A stretch of DNA of 64,000 nt from Cyclobacteriaceae bacterium (GTDB lineage: Bacteria > Bacteroidota > Bacteroidia > Cytophagales > Cyclobacteriaceae). The notes under the pieces are model-generated. The model was not told where the DNA came from, did no database searches, and saw nothing but the letters and a program-made list of their open reading frames with translations. This document shows, piece after piece, positions 1 to 9,849 of this stretch. The number at the start of each line of letters is the position of its first letter. Within the stretch, counting starts at the first letter, position 1. The stretch is from NCBI GenBank assembly GCA_012033595.1, contig JAAUQL010000014.1, forward strand, positions 1 through 64,000, written 5' to 3'. Position numbers and translations under genes: made by a program.

Positions 1-336
1 GGTCAATGAAAGTAATACAGTTTTTCCAGGTACTAATTTAAGGTTAATTTACAAATCCGCGACATGATCAATTACGTCAGGTCCGGAGGTCTGAAATTAA
101 AATGGAGTTTAAAGGACTGACCTTCACCGCTTAAGCATGAAAAAATTAAGTAGGTGGATTATAGCTCAGACAAACCATAACCGTATTTTTTTAGTTGAAT
201 AGGGCAGGTATTTGTGATTGGCTCATTTCATTAGACCGAAATAAGATTATTTCTAAACAACCTTGTTGCTATACTGCAAAAAATATGACTATTTAGAATC
301 GCTCAATTGTTGTAAAAACGTTAATATACTAAGACG
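1..336. other. Intergenic region, no gene seen
   Basis: This AT-rich stretch precedes the acyl-CoA synthetase start. I find no credible coding frame, RNA gene or strong hairpin in it, and no clear TAnnTTTG promoter element. The promoter of the synthetase gene presumably lies here but cannot be placed. Confidence 0.5.
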
Positions 337-2022
337 ATGAAAGACTATCCGTGGTACAAGAACTATCCTAAGGGCATTTCGCATGAAGTCAACCCTGATC
401 GCTTTGATTCTGTTATTGACCTGCTGGAATCTACTTTCAAAAAATACGGTGACAAGATCGCCTATGAGAGTATGGGCAAAACCCTCACCTTTCACGAAGT
501 GGATAAGCTCTCAGCCCAATTTGCAGATTACCTGCAAAATGAAGTCGGGTTGGTAAAAGGGGATCGCATTGCCGTGCAAATGCCCAACGTGCTACAGTGG
601 GTCATTGCCGTTTTTGGTGCTCTCAGGGCCGGTATGATCGTAGTCAATACCAATCCGCTCTATACTGCCAGAGAAATGAAGCACCAATTTACCGATACTC
701 GTGCCAAAGCCGTGGTGATATTGGCCAATTTTGCGCAAAACCTGGAAAAAATATTGCCCGAAACTCAAATAGAAACGGTGATCATTACCGAGGTGGGCGA
801 TATGTTGGGAGGATTGAAAAAGCCTATCGTCAACTTTGTGGTGAAGCACATCAAAAAGATGGTGCCAGCATATCATATAAAAGATGCGATACCATTTGCC
901 GAGACACTCAGAAAAGGAGATGGCCAAAGATTGGTAAAACCTAAATTCAACAACGAGGAAGTGGCATTTTTGCAATATACAGGCGGTACCACCGGCGTGT
1001 CGAAGGGCGCCATGCTTACCCACCGCAATATCCTGGCAAATATGGAGCAAATCAGTGCCTGGATGGCACCCAAGCTGCTGGAAGGCGAAGAAACCGTGGT
1101 AACTGCCCTTCCTATGTACCATATTTTTGCCCTTACGGTCAATTGCCTGGCCATGCTCAAATACGGAGCACGCAATATTCTTATCACCAATCCACGCGAT
1201 ATGCCGGTGTTCATCAAAACACTCAAAAAGTATCCATTCTCTATTTTAACCGGCGTCAATACCCTGTTCAATGGCTTGCTCAACCAGCCTGAATTTAAAA
1301 ATATCGATTTCTCCAATTTCAAAATCGCAGTGGGAGGGGGTATGGCGGTGCAGGATGCCGTGGCCATCAAATGGAAGCAGCTCACCAATGTACCCCTCGC
1401 AGAGGGCTATGGTCTCACGGAAACATCGCCGGTGCTCTGTTGCAATCCGATAGATGGTACCGAGCGATTGGGGTATATCGGACTGCCGGTGCCAAGTACG
1501 GAAATAAGGATAATGGATGAAATGGGAAAAGAGCTGCCTACCGGCGAGCCGGGAGAAATATGCGCCAAAGGACCGCAAATCATGAAGGGCTATTGGGAAA
1601 AACCCGATGAAACGGATAATGTGTTTTACAATGGCTATTTTAAAACCGGAGATATTGGATTTATCGATGAAGACGGGTTTGTGAAAATCGTTGACCGAAA
1701 GAAGGAAATGATCAACGTATCGGGGTTCAACGTCTTTCCCAATGAAATAGAAAATGTGATCTCATCGCACGAAAAGGTGCTTGAGGTCGGTGCCATTGGC
1801 ATCAGCGATCCGCGGTCAACCGAAAAGGTAAAGGTGTTTATTGTCAAAAAGGATGAGTCGCTCACTGAGGCCGAGATTATTGCGTATTGCAAAGAAAACA
1901 TGACGCCTTACAAGGTGCCTAAGCAAGTGGAATTCAGGAAGGAACTGCCAAAATCGAATGTCGGCAAAATTCTACGCCGAATCCTGAAGGAGGAAGAAGA
2001 AGCCAGGCCAAAAGCTGATTGA
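337..2022 (+). CDS. fadD: Long-chain fatty acid--CoA ligase (AMP-forming)
   Basis: A 561-residue member of the ANL adenylate-forming superfamily, which activates a fatty acid with ATP to an acyl-adenylate and then transfers it to CoA at the cytoplasmic side of the membrane. The P-loop-like motif YTGGTTGVSKG begins near residue 214, the YGLTET adenine-binding motif is in the middle, the TGD motif with the DRKKEMI hinge follows, and the catalytic lysine lies in the C-terminal PKSNVGKILRR. The length is typical of bacterial FadD. The ATG start gives an N-terminus that aligns with the family. It stands alone, with noncoding DNA on both sides. Substrate chain length cannot be read from sequence, so medium-chain or other carboxylic acids remain possible. 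Confidence 0.88.
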   Translation: MKDYPWYKNYPKGISHEVNPDRFDSVIDLLESTFKKYGDKIAYESMGKTLTFHEVDKLSAQFADYLQNEVGLVKGDRIAVQMPNVLQWVIAVFGALRAGMIVVNTNPLYTAREMKHQFTDTRAKAVVILANFAQNLEKILPETQIETVIITEVGDMLGGLKKPIVNFVVKHIKKMVPAYHIKDAIPFAETLRKGDGQRLVKPKFNNEEVAFLQYTGGTTGVSKGAMLTHRNILANMEQISAWMAPKLLEGEETVVTALPMYHIFALTVNCLAMLKYGARNILITNPRDMPVFIKTLKKYPFSILTGVNTLFNGLLNQPEFKNIDFSNFKIAVGGGMAVQDAVAIKWKQLTNVPLAEGYGLTETSPVLCCNPIDGTERLGYIGLPVPSTEIRIMDEMGKELPTGEPGEICAKGPQIMKGYWEKPDETDNVFYNGYFKTGDIGFIDEDGFVKIVDRKKEMINVSGFNVFPNEIENVISSHEKVLEVGAIGISDPRSTEKVKVFIVKKDESLTEAEIIAYCKENMTPYKVPKQVEFRKELPKSNVGKILRRILKEEEEARPKAD

Positions 2023-2248
2023 TGAAATTGCGGGCTGAAAGATGTAGCGGTGGCGAAGCCCCACTTTGTAGCTGCCGTGCCCTAATTCCTTTCTGTAGCA
2101 AGCTATCTCGCACCTGTGGCATGGATAGATGAGCTGCTTACCGGCTGCGTCCGACAAAGGATTTTTTAGATGCCTTGCCGGATCCCGGAGACCCGGACAT
2201 CAAACTAGATTTAGCCAGCTACAATCTTTTTTTTCTCAATTTTTATCT

Positions 2249-2256
2249 TACCTTTG
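2249..2256 (+). promoter_or_regulatory. Putative -7 promoter element of the rpsF operon
   Basis: TACCTTTG matches the Bacteroidota -7 consensus TAnnTTTG and lies 28 nt before the rpsF start codon. No convincing TTG element is visible at -33. The upstream gap (2023-2248) holds no gene that I can support. Confidence 0.5.
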
Positions 2257-2284
2257 CAGGCCAATTTAAAAACAAATTACAAAA

Positions 2285-2656
2285 ATGAGTTTAAACAATT
2301 ATGAGACGGTATTCATCCTTACTCCCGTTTTGTCTGATGTTCAGATGAAGGATACTGTCGACAAATTCAGTAAAGTATTGACTGATCACAATGCGGAGAT
2401 TATCAACAGTGAGGTGTGGGGCTTGAAAAAGCTGGCTTATCCGATCATGGGAAAATCTACCGGCTTCTACAATCTGATTGAATTTACGGCAGAACCGGAG
2501 GTAATAGCAAGTCTGGAACTAGAGTACAGGCGCGATGAAAAGGTAATGCGATTCCTGACCACAGTGCTAGACAAGCACGCGGTGGAATACAATGTAAAAC
2601 GACGCTCCGGCGCATTCAAGAAAAAAGAGGAACCTAAAAAAGAAGCAGTAAAATGA
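2285..2656 (+). CDS. rpsF: 30S ribosomal protein S6
   Basis: A 123-residue S6 protein, which binds S18 on the platform of the small ribosomal subunit. The N-terminal [14 protein letters not shown] segment and the [10 protein letters not shown] segment are characteristic of the family. The C-terminus is a short lysine- and glutamate-rich tail, as often seen in Bacteroidota. It is the first gene of the rpsF-rpsR-rplI operon, and its stop overlaps the rpsR start in an ATGA arrangement, suggesting translational coupling. An intact ATG start follows a TAnnTTTG promoter element. Confidence 0.95.
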   Translation: MSLNNYETVFILTPVLSDVQMKDTVDKFSKVLTDHNAEIINSEVWGLKKLAYPIMGKSTGFYNLIEFTAEPEVIASLELEYRRDEKVMRFLTTVLDKHAVEYNVKRRSGAFKKKEEPKKEAVK

Positions 2657-2905
2657 CACTAGTAAACGAACCCATCAACAGGGATCAGCAAAAGAAGAAG
2701 TATTGTCGTTTTAAGAAAAGCGGCATCAAATACATAGATTACAAAGACGCTAATTTCCTTTTGAAATTTGTAAATGAGCAAGGTAAAATCCTTCCAAGAA
2801 GGTTGACCGGCACCAGCATCAAATTCCAAAAAGAAAGTATCTCAGGCAGTAAAGCGTGCAAGGCACATCGGCTTACTTCCATATGTAACAGATTCGTTGA
2901 AGTAA
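2653..2905 (+). CDS. rpsR: 30S ribosomal protein S18 (frameshifted in this sequence)
   Basis: S18 binds S6 on the small subunit. The first 58 or so residues ([29 protein letters not shown]) are perfect S18 sequence, but the frame then leaves the family. Removing one A from the A5 run at 2828-2832 restores the canonical ending [19 protein letters not shown], with a stop at 2903-2905 and a normal length of 83 residues. Without the correction the open frame runs on to 2931 with an unrelated tail and overlaps rplI. Because S18 is essential and highly expressed, a sequencing insertion is much likelier than real damage. The start overlaps the rpsF stop, and rplI begins 16 nt downstream. Confidence 0.92.
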
Positions 2906-2921
2906 AAAATCAGTCAGTAAA

Positions 2922-3365
2922 ATGGAAGTAATACTCATTCAAAATATTCAAGGTCTTGGCTACAAAAACGACACGGTGAACGTGAAGCCGGGATATGGAA
3001 GGAATTATCTCATCCCCCAGGGGTTTGCGATAATCGCCAATAAATCGAACAGGAAAAAAATAGAAGAGAACATAAAGCAAGCGGCGCACAAAGCTGAAAA
3101 ACGCAAAAATGACGCTATGGCTTTGGCCGAAAGCATCGGAGACATCGTACTGAAGGTAGGTGCTAAAGTGGGAGAATCCGGAAAAATATTTGGCGCTGTT
3201 ACCACACTTCAGATTTCGGATTTGTTAGCTGAAAAGGGTTATGAAATAGACAGGAAGCAAATCAGCTTCCCGGAGCAGCCCAAAGAAGTTGGCGAATATG
3301 TGGCTTTGCTAGACTTGCACAAAGAGGTGAAGCACGAAGTAAAATTCGAAGTAGTACCAGAATAA
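2922..3365 (+). CDS. rplI: 50S ribosomal protein L9
   Basis: A 147-residue L9 protein with the N-terminal RNA-binding domain ([19 protein letters not shown], then the [11 protein letters not shown] motif), a long connecting helix, and the C-terminal domain starting around [19 protein letters not shown]9 binds 23S rRNA near the base of the L1 stalk and helps keep the reading frame. It is the last gene of the rpsF-rpsR-rplI operon and is followed within about 20 nt by a strong intrinsic terminator. Confidence 0.95.
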   Translation: MEVILIQNIQGLGYKNDTVNVKPGYGRNYLIPQGFAIIANKSNRKKIEENIKQAAHKAEKRKNDAMALAESIGDIVLKVGAKVGESGKIFGAVTTLQISDLLAEKGYEIDRKQISFPEQPKEVGEYVALLDLHKEVKHEVKFEVVPE

Positions 3366-3381
3366 GGTAGTCATACATATT

Positions 3382-3420
3382 AAAAAGCCCCGACCGTGAA
3401 AATGGCCGGGGCTTTTTTTT
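3382..3420 (+). terminator. Rho-independent terminator of the rpsF-rpsR-rplI operon
   Basis: A GC-rich stem with GCCCCG at 3387-3392 pairing with CGGGGC at 3407-3412 (extended by CC/GG after one mismatch) is flanked by an A-run and followed by eight T residues. It lies directly after the rplI stop codon. Confidence 0.9.
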
Positions 3421-3464
3421 ATCCAAATAATGCATAGCGCGCATACAATAAGTATTTTTATACC

Positions 3465-4436
3465 ATGTTTCGTACCAGGGTCAATCCGAAAATTTCCACA
3501 CTGAACCTATTACACGATCAATCCGTGCTGGCTATGGGTTCGTGTTTTGCCCAACATATCGGCAAAAAATTAAGCGATTACAAATTCAATGTCGAGGTCA
3601 ATCCATTCGGTACCCTTTTCAATCCAATGTCCATCTTCAAACTGGTGCAAATGGCCTCTGATCGCACGCCACTCAATCTCGGGCATTTAGTACATCAGGA
3701 GGGGGTTTTTCATCATTACGATCTGCATTCCGGCCTTTCTGCCTTAGACGAAGGCCAGTTACTTGCCGAAGGTAACCTCAAGCTCAGCATATTGGGCAGT
3801 CAATTGCCTCATACTACAGTGTTCATATATACTTTCGGTACTGCTATAGTCTATGAGCTCAACGATACCGGTGAAATCGTGGCCAATTGCCATAAAACCC
3901 CGCAAGCTTATTTCACCCGGCGCATGCTCGAACCTGAAGAAATCATCAGATCCTTCCATGAACACTATGCCTTACTCAAAAGTATAAACAGTAAGGCACG
4001 CTTCATTCTTACGGTTAGTCCGGTCAGGCATCAGAAGGAGTCATTTGAGCAAAATAATGTGAGCAAATCCATTTTACGCATTGCCTGTGAAAAGTTGGTG
4101 TCGCAGCACGAAGATGTAGCGTATTTCCCCGCTTTTGAAATCATGATGGACGAATTGCGCGATTACCGGTTTTATGCCGAAGACATGTTGCACCCCAGTC
4201 AGGTCGCCGTTGATTATATTTGGCAGCAATTTATGGTGGTGTATTTCAACCAGCAGCTCAAAGATTTTATTACCAGGTGGGACAAGATCATTAAAGCCCT
4301 CGATCACCGGCCATTTTTTGCCGCAAGCCCCGGGCATCAATTATTTATACAAAAAACCATAGGTCGACTGGAGGAGTTTAAACATGAAGTGGACATTAGC
4401 GCTGAGCTGAAATTACTTAAATCGCAACTGAAATGA
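3465..4436 (+). CDS. GSCFA domain-containing protein
   Basis: A 323-residue protein with the eponymous motif [10 protein letters not shown] near residue 26 and the NPFGTLFNP block shortly after. The GSCFA family is related to SGNH/GDSL-type esterases; in other bacteria it is found in polysaccharide and surface-glycan contexts, but its reaction is not established. The late block [15 protein letters not shown] contains the Asp-x-x-His pair that usually completes an SGNH catalytic site, and the Ser of GSCFA would be the nucleophile. There is no signal peptide, so it is probably cytoplasmic. It overlaps the following DUF255 gene in an ATGA junction, so the two are probably co-translated. Confidence 0.85.
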   Translation: MFRTRVNPKISTLNLLHDQSVLAMGSCFAQHIGKKLSDYKFNVEVNPFGTLFNPMSIFKLVQMASDRTPLNLGHLVHQEGVFHHYDLHSGLSALDEGQLLAEGNLKLSILGSQLPHTTVFIYTFGTAIVYELNDTGEIVANCHKTPQAYFTRRMLEPEEIIRSFHEHYALLKSINSKARFILTVSPVRHQKESFEQNNVSKSILRIACEKLVSQHEDVAYFPAFEIMMDELRDYRFYAEDMLHPSQVAVDYIWQQFMVVYFNQQLKDFITRWDKIIKALDHRPFFAASPGHQLFIQKTIGRLEEFKHEVDISAELKLLKSQLK

Positions 4437-6459
4437 CCAAAAATCCAAATCATCTGATTCATTCCACCAGTCCATACCTCCGCCAGCATGCCTACAATCC
4501 TGTGGAGTGGCACCCCTGGGGAGAGGAAGCCTTACAAAAAGCCAAAAATGAAGACAAGCCCATGATTATATCCATTGGCTATTCGGCATGCCACTGGTGC
4601 CATGTGATGGAGCGCGAATCATTTGAAAATGAAGAAATCGCGCGGGTGATGAACGATAATTTTGTATGCATCAAGGTCGATCGCGAAGAGCGACCGGATG
4701 TTGACCAACTCTATATGGAGGCTGTTCAAACCATGGGAATCAATGGTGGCTGGCCGCTCAATGTATTTGCTATGCCCGACCAGCGCCCTTTTTATGGAGG
4801 CACATATTTTCAACCCCGGCAATGGATGCACATGCTCAACAGTATAGCCGAAGCTTTTGGTAGCAAGCGAAGCGAGCTGGAAGACTCCGCCAATGCGTTT
4901 GCCAATGCCCTCATGGTCACCGATACCGAAAAGTACGGTCTTGCGGCTCACGATTTTGTCATCGATGAAGCGGCATTGCGCAGGATGGTTCAGGCTTTTA
5001 AGCCCCGGTTCGATGGAAAGGAAGGCGGTTTGGCCAAAGCACCTAAATTCCCAATCCGCCGATTTGGCGTTTTTTACTTACGGCCAATCAGATCATCAAC
5101 GATCCGGAGGTTCGCGATCACCTCATGCTCACCCTTCACAAGATGGCTCATGGTGGCATTTACGACCAAATAGGAGGTGGATTTGCGCGTTATTCTGTAG
5201 ATGCACGTTGGTTTGCACCGCATTTCGAAAAAATGCTCTACGACAATGCCCAACTGATTTCTTTGTATTCCATGGCCTATCAAGTGAAGCAGGATGCGCG
5301 TTTTAGGGAGGTGGTTTATGAAACCATCGGCTTCGTCAGGCGCGAATTGACCAGCACTTCCTATGGGTTTTATGCGGCTTTGGATGCAGACAGTGAAGGA
5401 GAGGAAGGAAATTTTTATATCTGGAAGGAGGATGAATTGGATGAATTGCTGGGCGCTGATAGTGAAATCATAAAAAAGTATTACAATGTGCAGCAGTATG
5501 GCAACTGGGAACGAGCAACAAACATATTGTTTACCACCGAATTACCGGATGAATTTGCACAAGCGAATACGATGGCTCCGGAAGATTTTAAGGCAAGATT
5601 GCGCAAAGCTAAAGCTACACTGTTGGCGGCACGGGCAAAACGTGAGCGACCCGGCCTGGACGATAAAGTGCTGACCAGCTGGAATGCCATGATGATCAGG
5701 GGGCTGGTGGATGCCTACCATGCTTTTGGAGAGAAGGATTTTTTAGATTTGGCAGTGAAAAATGCCGGGTTTATAGAAAAAAATCTCTGGGTAGAGGGTC
5801 GTTTGTTAAGGACTCTCGCTTCCAAAAACAATGTAATCCCCGGATATTTAGACGATTATGCATTTGCCATCGATGCTTACCTGGCCTTATATCAGGCCGA
5901 TTTCAACAAAAACTGGTTGGATAGGGCCGTGCAATTAAGCGACTTTTCCCTAGCTCACTTCTTCGATCCTGCCGAAGAGCTGTTTTTTTATGCTGACGGA
6001 AGCGCCACCAATCTAATTGCCCGCAAAAAGGAAGTTTTTGATAATGTAATTCCCGCTTCCAATTCAGTGATGGCGCAGGCTTTATACGTGCTGGGGCACC
6101 TCTTGGAACGTGATGACTATTTGGATATTTCGCAACAAATGCTGGTGAAAATTGCTCCATTGATCCGGCAAGAGCCACAGTACCTGGCCAACTGGGCCAC
6201 GCTTTGCAGCTTTAGGGTGCAGCCCACAGCAGAGCTGGCTGTAGTCGGAGAAGAATATCTGTCAGTGGCACGGCAAATTCAGGCACATTTCATCCCAAAC
6301 AAAGTAATTTGTGCAGCATCATCGGCCAACGATCTGCCCTTGCTGCGACAGCGAACGCCCATCAATGGACAGACCGCCATGTACGTATGCTTCAATAAAA
6401 CATGTAAATTGCCAACAACCTCAGTGAAGGAGGCGGTGGAGCAGATGGCAGGTCGATAA
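4433..6459 (+). CDS. Thioredoxin domain-containing protein, DUF255/YyaL family (frameshifted)
   Basis: After correction this is about 675 residues, normal for the YyaL/spermatogenesis-associated protein 20 family. The N-terminal thioredoxin-like domain contains the CHWC redox motif in a segment typical of the family ([15 protein letters not shown]), followed by the [10 protein letters not shown] and GGTYFQP blocks. An (alpha/alpha)6-barrel, epimerase-like domain follows ([18 protein letters not shown], then DNAQL). The frame breaks near 5055-5060: adding one C in the CCGCC segment joins APKFPI directly to [16 protein letters not shown] and the rest of the gene. The biochemical role of the family is not established. 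It overlaps the upstream GSCFA gene by 4 nt. Confidence 0.88.
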
Positions 6460-6494
6460 AGTGCTTTTAATAATTAATTAAACAAAGGGATTTT

Positions 6495-9014
6495 TTGGGA
6501 ACACTTACATTCAATAGCATAAGCAAACACAAGGAGCGGTCAACCTTTTTTGTGGATGTATTGCTGCCTGTGCCCATCTCCAACCTGTTTACTTATAGGG
6601 TTCCCATGGAATACAACGACCTGGTTGGCATCGGACACCGTGTCATTGTGCAGTTTGGCAGAAGCCGGGTGCTTACCGGCATAGTAGCCAGGATTCACCA
6701 AACTCCACCGGAAGTGTATCAGGCCAAGTATATCTTCGACTTGTTGGATGATCAGCCGGTCATGAAACCTCAGCAGCTCAGTTTGTTTGAATGGATTGCG
6801 GGGTACTACATGTGCACCATGGGCGAGGTGCTCAATGTGGGTATGCCCTCAGGGCTGAAGCTAAGCAGTGAATCAAAGATACAGTTGAACCCGGAGTTTG
6901 ACGCGGAAAACAATGTATTGGTTTTTTCTGAACAAGAACAACGCATTATCGACGTGCTGGCCCGCGACAAGGTGATCACTTATGGGCAAGCTGCCGACAT
7001 ACTACAGATCAAGAGCTACCTCAAGGTTATAAAATCGCTGATGGCCAAAGAAGCCATCTTGATTTTTGAAGAAATAAAGGATAAGTACATTCCTAAAAAA
7101 GAAATTTACTATAAGCTTTGCCCGCATTGGCTGCAAAAGGAATTTTTGGAGGAGCTTATGATCGACCTTGAAAAGAAGCCCGGACAAATGGATGTGCTTT
7201 TGGCTTATTTACAGGAAGTTCCCGTATTCAAAAACAGGGAACTGAATGCGATTGGGATCGAAAAATCTAAATTGCTGCAAAAGGGAATCTCAGAGTCTTC
7301 CCTGAGCACGCTGGAAAAAAAGCGTGTGTTTGAACGTTTCACGAAGGTGATTTCCAGATTTTCTTTGCCCGGACCCGACGAAAACTTCAAGCTTCAACTT
7401 TCTGAAAGTCAGCAAAAGGCCAGGGGGGAGATTTTGACACATTTCGAAGAAAAGCAAACGGTCTTGCTACACGGCATCACCGGAAGTGGTAAAACAGAAA
7501 TTTATATAGACCTGATCAGTGAAGTATTGGCGCAGGAAGGGCAGGTCTTGTACCTGCTGCCGGAAATCGCCCTCACCACACAGATAGTTGCCAGGTTGCA
7601 AAAGGCCTTTGGTGACCGCATGGGCGTGTACCACTCCAAATATTCTGACAACGAACGCGTAGAGGTTTGGAGAGGACTGATGGCCGGAAAGTTTCCGCTG
7701 ATAGTCGGGGTGCGATCTTCCGTTTTTCTTCCTTTCGACAACCTAAGTCTTATCATCGTGGATGAGGAGCACGAGTTTTCGTACAAGCAGTACGACCCCG
7801 CACCCCGATACCATGCAAGGGATGTGGCGCAGGTACTGGCAAAAATCCATTCTGCCAAGGTGCTTATGGGTACCGCCACCCCGTCATTCGAGTCTTTTTA
7901 CCTGGCTCAGGAAAAAAAATATGGATATGTGTTGCTGGCTGAGCGCTATGGCAAAGCCACGCTGCCCAAAACCATATTTGCAGACCTGAGCAAAGAAAGG
8001 AAACAAAAAACCATAAAGGGGGATATTTCATCGGTGTTGACAGACAAAATTGATGCTGCCTTGAGCAAAAACGAACAGGTGATTATTTTTCAGAACAGAC
8101 GGGGATATGCACCATATATCGCTTGCGAGGAATGCGCCTGGATACCCAAATGCAGCAACTGTGCCGTGAGTCTCACGTACCATATGTACTACAACCAGCT
8201 CCGCTGCCACTATTGTGGACATCATGAGAGGTTGCCGGTCACTTGTCCGGCGTGCGGATCGACCAAGTTGAGCACTGTGGGATTTGGTACCGAAAAGTTG
8301 GAAGATGACTTGAAACTGTTGTTCCCGGAAGCCAGGGTGCAACGCATGGATTTGGACACAACAAGACGGAAATACAGCTATCAGAAAATCATAAAAGATT
8401 TTGAGCAAGGTGCTATCGATATTCTGGTAGGCACTCAGATGGTGAGCAAAGGACTGGATTTTAGCAATGTGACCCTGGTAGGGGTGTTTGATATCGACAG
8501 GATGTTGCATTTTCCTGATTTTCGATCTTTTGAGCGAAGCTATCAGTTGGCAGTGCAGGTCAGTGGTCGCTCCGGACGCAGTGTCAAAGCCGGGGAAGTG
8601 GTGATCCAGACTTCCAACCTCAAGCAGCCTATACTCCACTATATCCATAAACAGGATTTTTTGGAATATTACAACCATGAAATCCTGGAAAGGTACAAAT
8701 ACAAATACCCGCCATTTTACCGGATCATACGCATCACGCTCAAAGATCGCGACAATACGACCGTTCAAAAAGCAGCACAATCTCTTGCAGAGGCCATAAA
8801 GGTGCATTTCAACAAGAAACTGGTTCTTGGCCCACATGAGCCGATAATTTCTAAAATAAGGAATTTTTACCTGATGGAGATATTGGTGAAAATACCGAGA
8901 AACGGTGTGGATTTGGCCAGGATGAAGACCAATCTGATGCAGGCAGCCAACGCACAGAAGGAAGAAAAAAAATACAAGCGTGTATATGTTGTTTTTGATG
9001 TCGATCCCTATTGA
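6495..9014 (+). CDS. priA: Primosomal protein N' (PriA helicase)
   Basis: PriA reloads the replisome at stalled or repaired forks as a superfamily 2 3'-5' helicase. Visible elements are the N-terminal 3'BD domain (FFVDVLLPVPISNLFTYRVP), Walker A GITGSGKTE near residue 330, the Walker B box DEEH, and the zinc-binding insertion with eight cysteines (CEEC, CSNC, CHYC, CPAC), followed by the helicase C domain (VGTQMVSKGLDF). At 839 residues it fits the family. The start is uncertain: no in-frame ATG exists between the upstream stop and the conserved domain, so TTG at 6495 is used, although a lost ATG is possible. Confidence 0.93.
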   Translation: MGTLTFNSISKHKERSTFFVDVLLPVPISNLFTYRVPMEYNDLVGIGHRVIVQFGRSRVLTGIVARIHQTPPEVYQAKYIFDLLDDQPVMKPQQLSLFEWIAGYYMCTMGEVLNVGMPSGLKLSSESKIQLNPEFDAENNVLVFSEQEQRIIDVLARDKVITYGQAADILQIKSYLKVIKSLMAKEAILIFEEIKDKYIPKKEIYYKLCPHWLQKEFLEELMIDLEKKPGQMDVLLAYLQEVPVFKNRELNAIGIEKSKLLQKGISESSLSTLEKKRVFERFTKVISRFSLPGPDENFKLQLSESQQKARGEILTHFEEKQTVLLHGITGSGKTEIYIDLISEVLAQEGQVLYLLPEIALTTQIVARLQKAFGDRMGVYHSKYSDNERVEVWRGLMAGKFPLIVGVRSSVFLPFDNLSLIIVDEEHEFSYKQYDPAPRYHARDVAQVLAKIHSAKVLMGTATPSFESFYLAQEKKYGYVLLAERYGKATLPKTIFADLSKERKQKTIKGDISSVLTDKIDAALSKNEQVIIFQNRRGYAPYIACEECAWIPKCSNCAVSLTYHMYYNQLRCHYCGHHERLPVTCPACGSTKLSTVGFGTEKLEDDLKLLFPEARVQRMDLDTTRRKYSYQKIIKDFEQGAIDILVGTQMVSKGLDFSNVTLVGVFDIDRMLHFPDFRSFERSYQLAVQVSGRSGRSVKAGEVVIQTSNLKQPILHYIHKQDFLEYYNHEILERYKYKYPPFYRIIRITLKDRDNTTVQKAAQSLAEAIKVHFNKKLVLGPHEPIISKIRNFYLMEILVKIPRNGVDLARMKTNLMQAANAQKEEKKYKRVYVVFDVDPY

Positions 9015-9231
9015 CAGCGAAATGGATCGGCAAATCCGCAGTCAGGGATAAATTGAAAGTGGTTTTTGCACCGACGCGGATCACTAAAACCTGTATCGCT
9101 GTCGGGTGGGGCATAAGCAAAAGAGTCGGGTCTGCCTGATACACTTACTCATGTCGATTTTCTTTTATTTCGTGGCGTATTTCCGCGCTACAATTTTTTT
9201 GCTTTATAACGGTCCTGGCGTATTTTTGAGT

Positions 9232-9849
9232 ATGAAAATAATTGTAGGTTTGATTTTGTCCGCCGGGCTTTTCACCCTTGTTGGTTGCCAACAAGAAGAT
9301 GATTGTATCGGATGCAATCTTAACCCAAAAGTCAAGATCAAATTTGAAGCGGTCAGCACCAGGGAGGTGACCGAGCAAGCACTAGATACCTTGAATAAAT
9401 CCCTGAAAGCACTACAAGATGCGCTTAAAGGCGAGCTGACAGAAGGTGAGAAAAATGAAATAAATGCCCAGGTGGCTCTGCTCAAAGTGGATAGTGCGGC
9501 CTATGGTCAAATATTTGATTTCATTAAGGCTGGAAAAACCCAGTTGGATGCCATTATTGCTCCCGGGGCAGAACAGATGGAGCAATTTCAAGATACGGTG
9601 GTCAGAGATTTTGCCCTGCCCGTAGATATGAGCCACGATACTTCCACCTATTATTTCAACTACTTCGGCAAAATAGATACCCTGCAACTCTACTACCAGC
9701 GAGCAATCGTGCAAACCCTCGATGGCATGCGCATGAAAATATATGGAATTGGGGTCAATGCTGCTTTGAACACCTTTGATAGTGCCCGAGTACGATGCTA
9801 CGACACTGAATGTGCCAACAACCTCACCACTGTGTATGTCTATTATTAA
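9232..9849 (+). CDS. Putative lipoprotein, DUF6452-like
   Basis: A 205-residue protein. The ATG at 9232 is chosen because it gives a clean lipoprotein signal peptide (hydrophobic stretch, then the lipobox LVGC with the acylated Cys near residue 18); longer upstream readings lack this. The mature part begins with a Cys-containing segment (DDCIGCNLNPKVKIKF), then a predicted helical region and a C-terminal beta-rich region. The Cys-rich start and the position just before a DUF6048-like gene resemble the Bacteroidota pair DUF6452-DUF6048, but this family call is from memory of gene context, not a search. Its stop overlaps the next start by 14 nt. Function unknown; probably periplasmic side of a membrane. 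Confidence 0.6.
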   Translation: MKIIVGLILSAGLFTLVGCQQEDDCIGCNLNPKVKIKFEAVSTREVTEQALDTLNKSLKALQDALKGELTEGEKNEINAQVALLKVDSAAYGQIFDFIKAGKTQLDAIIAPGAEQMEQFQDTVVRDFALPVDMSHDTSTYYFNYFGKIDTLQLYYQRAIVQTLDGMRMKIYGIGVNAALNTFDSARVRCYDTECANNLTTVYVYY

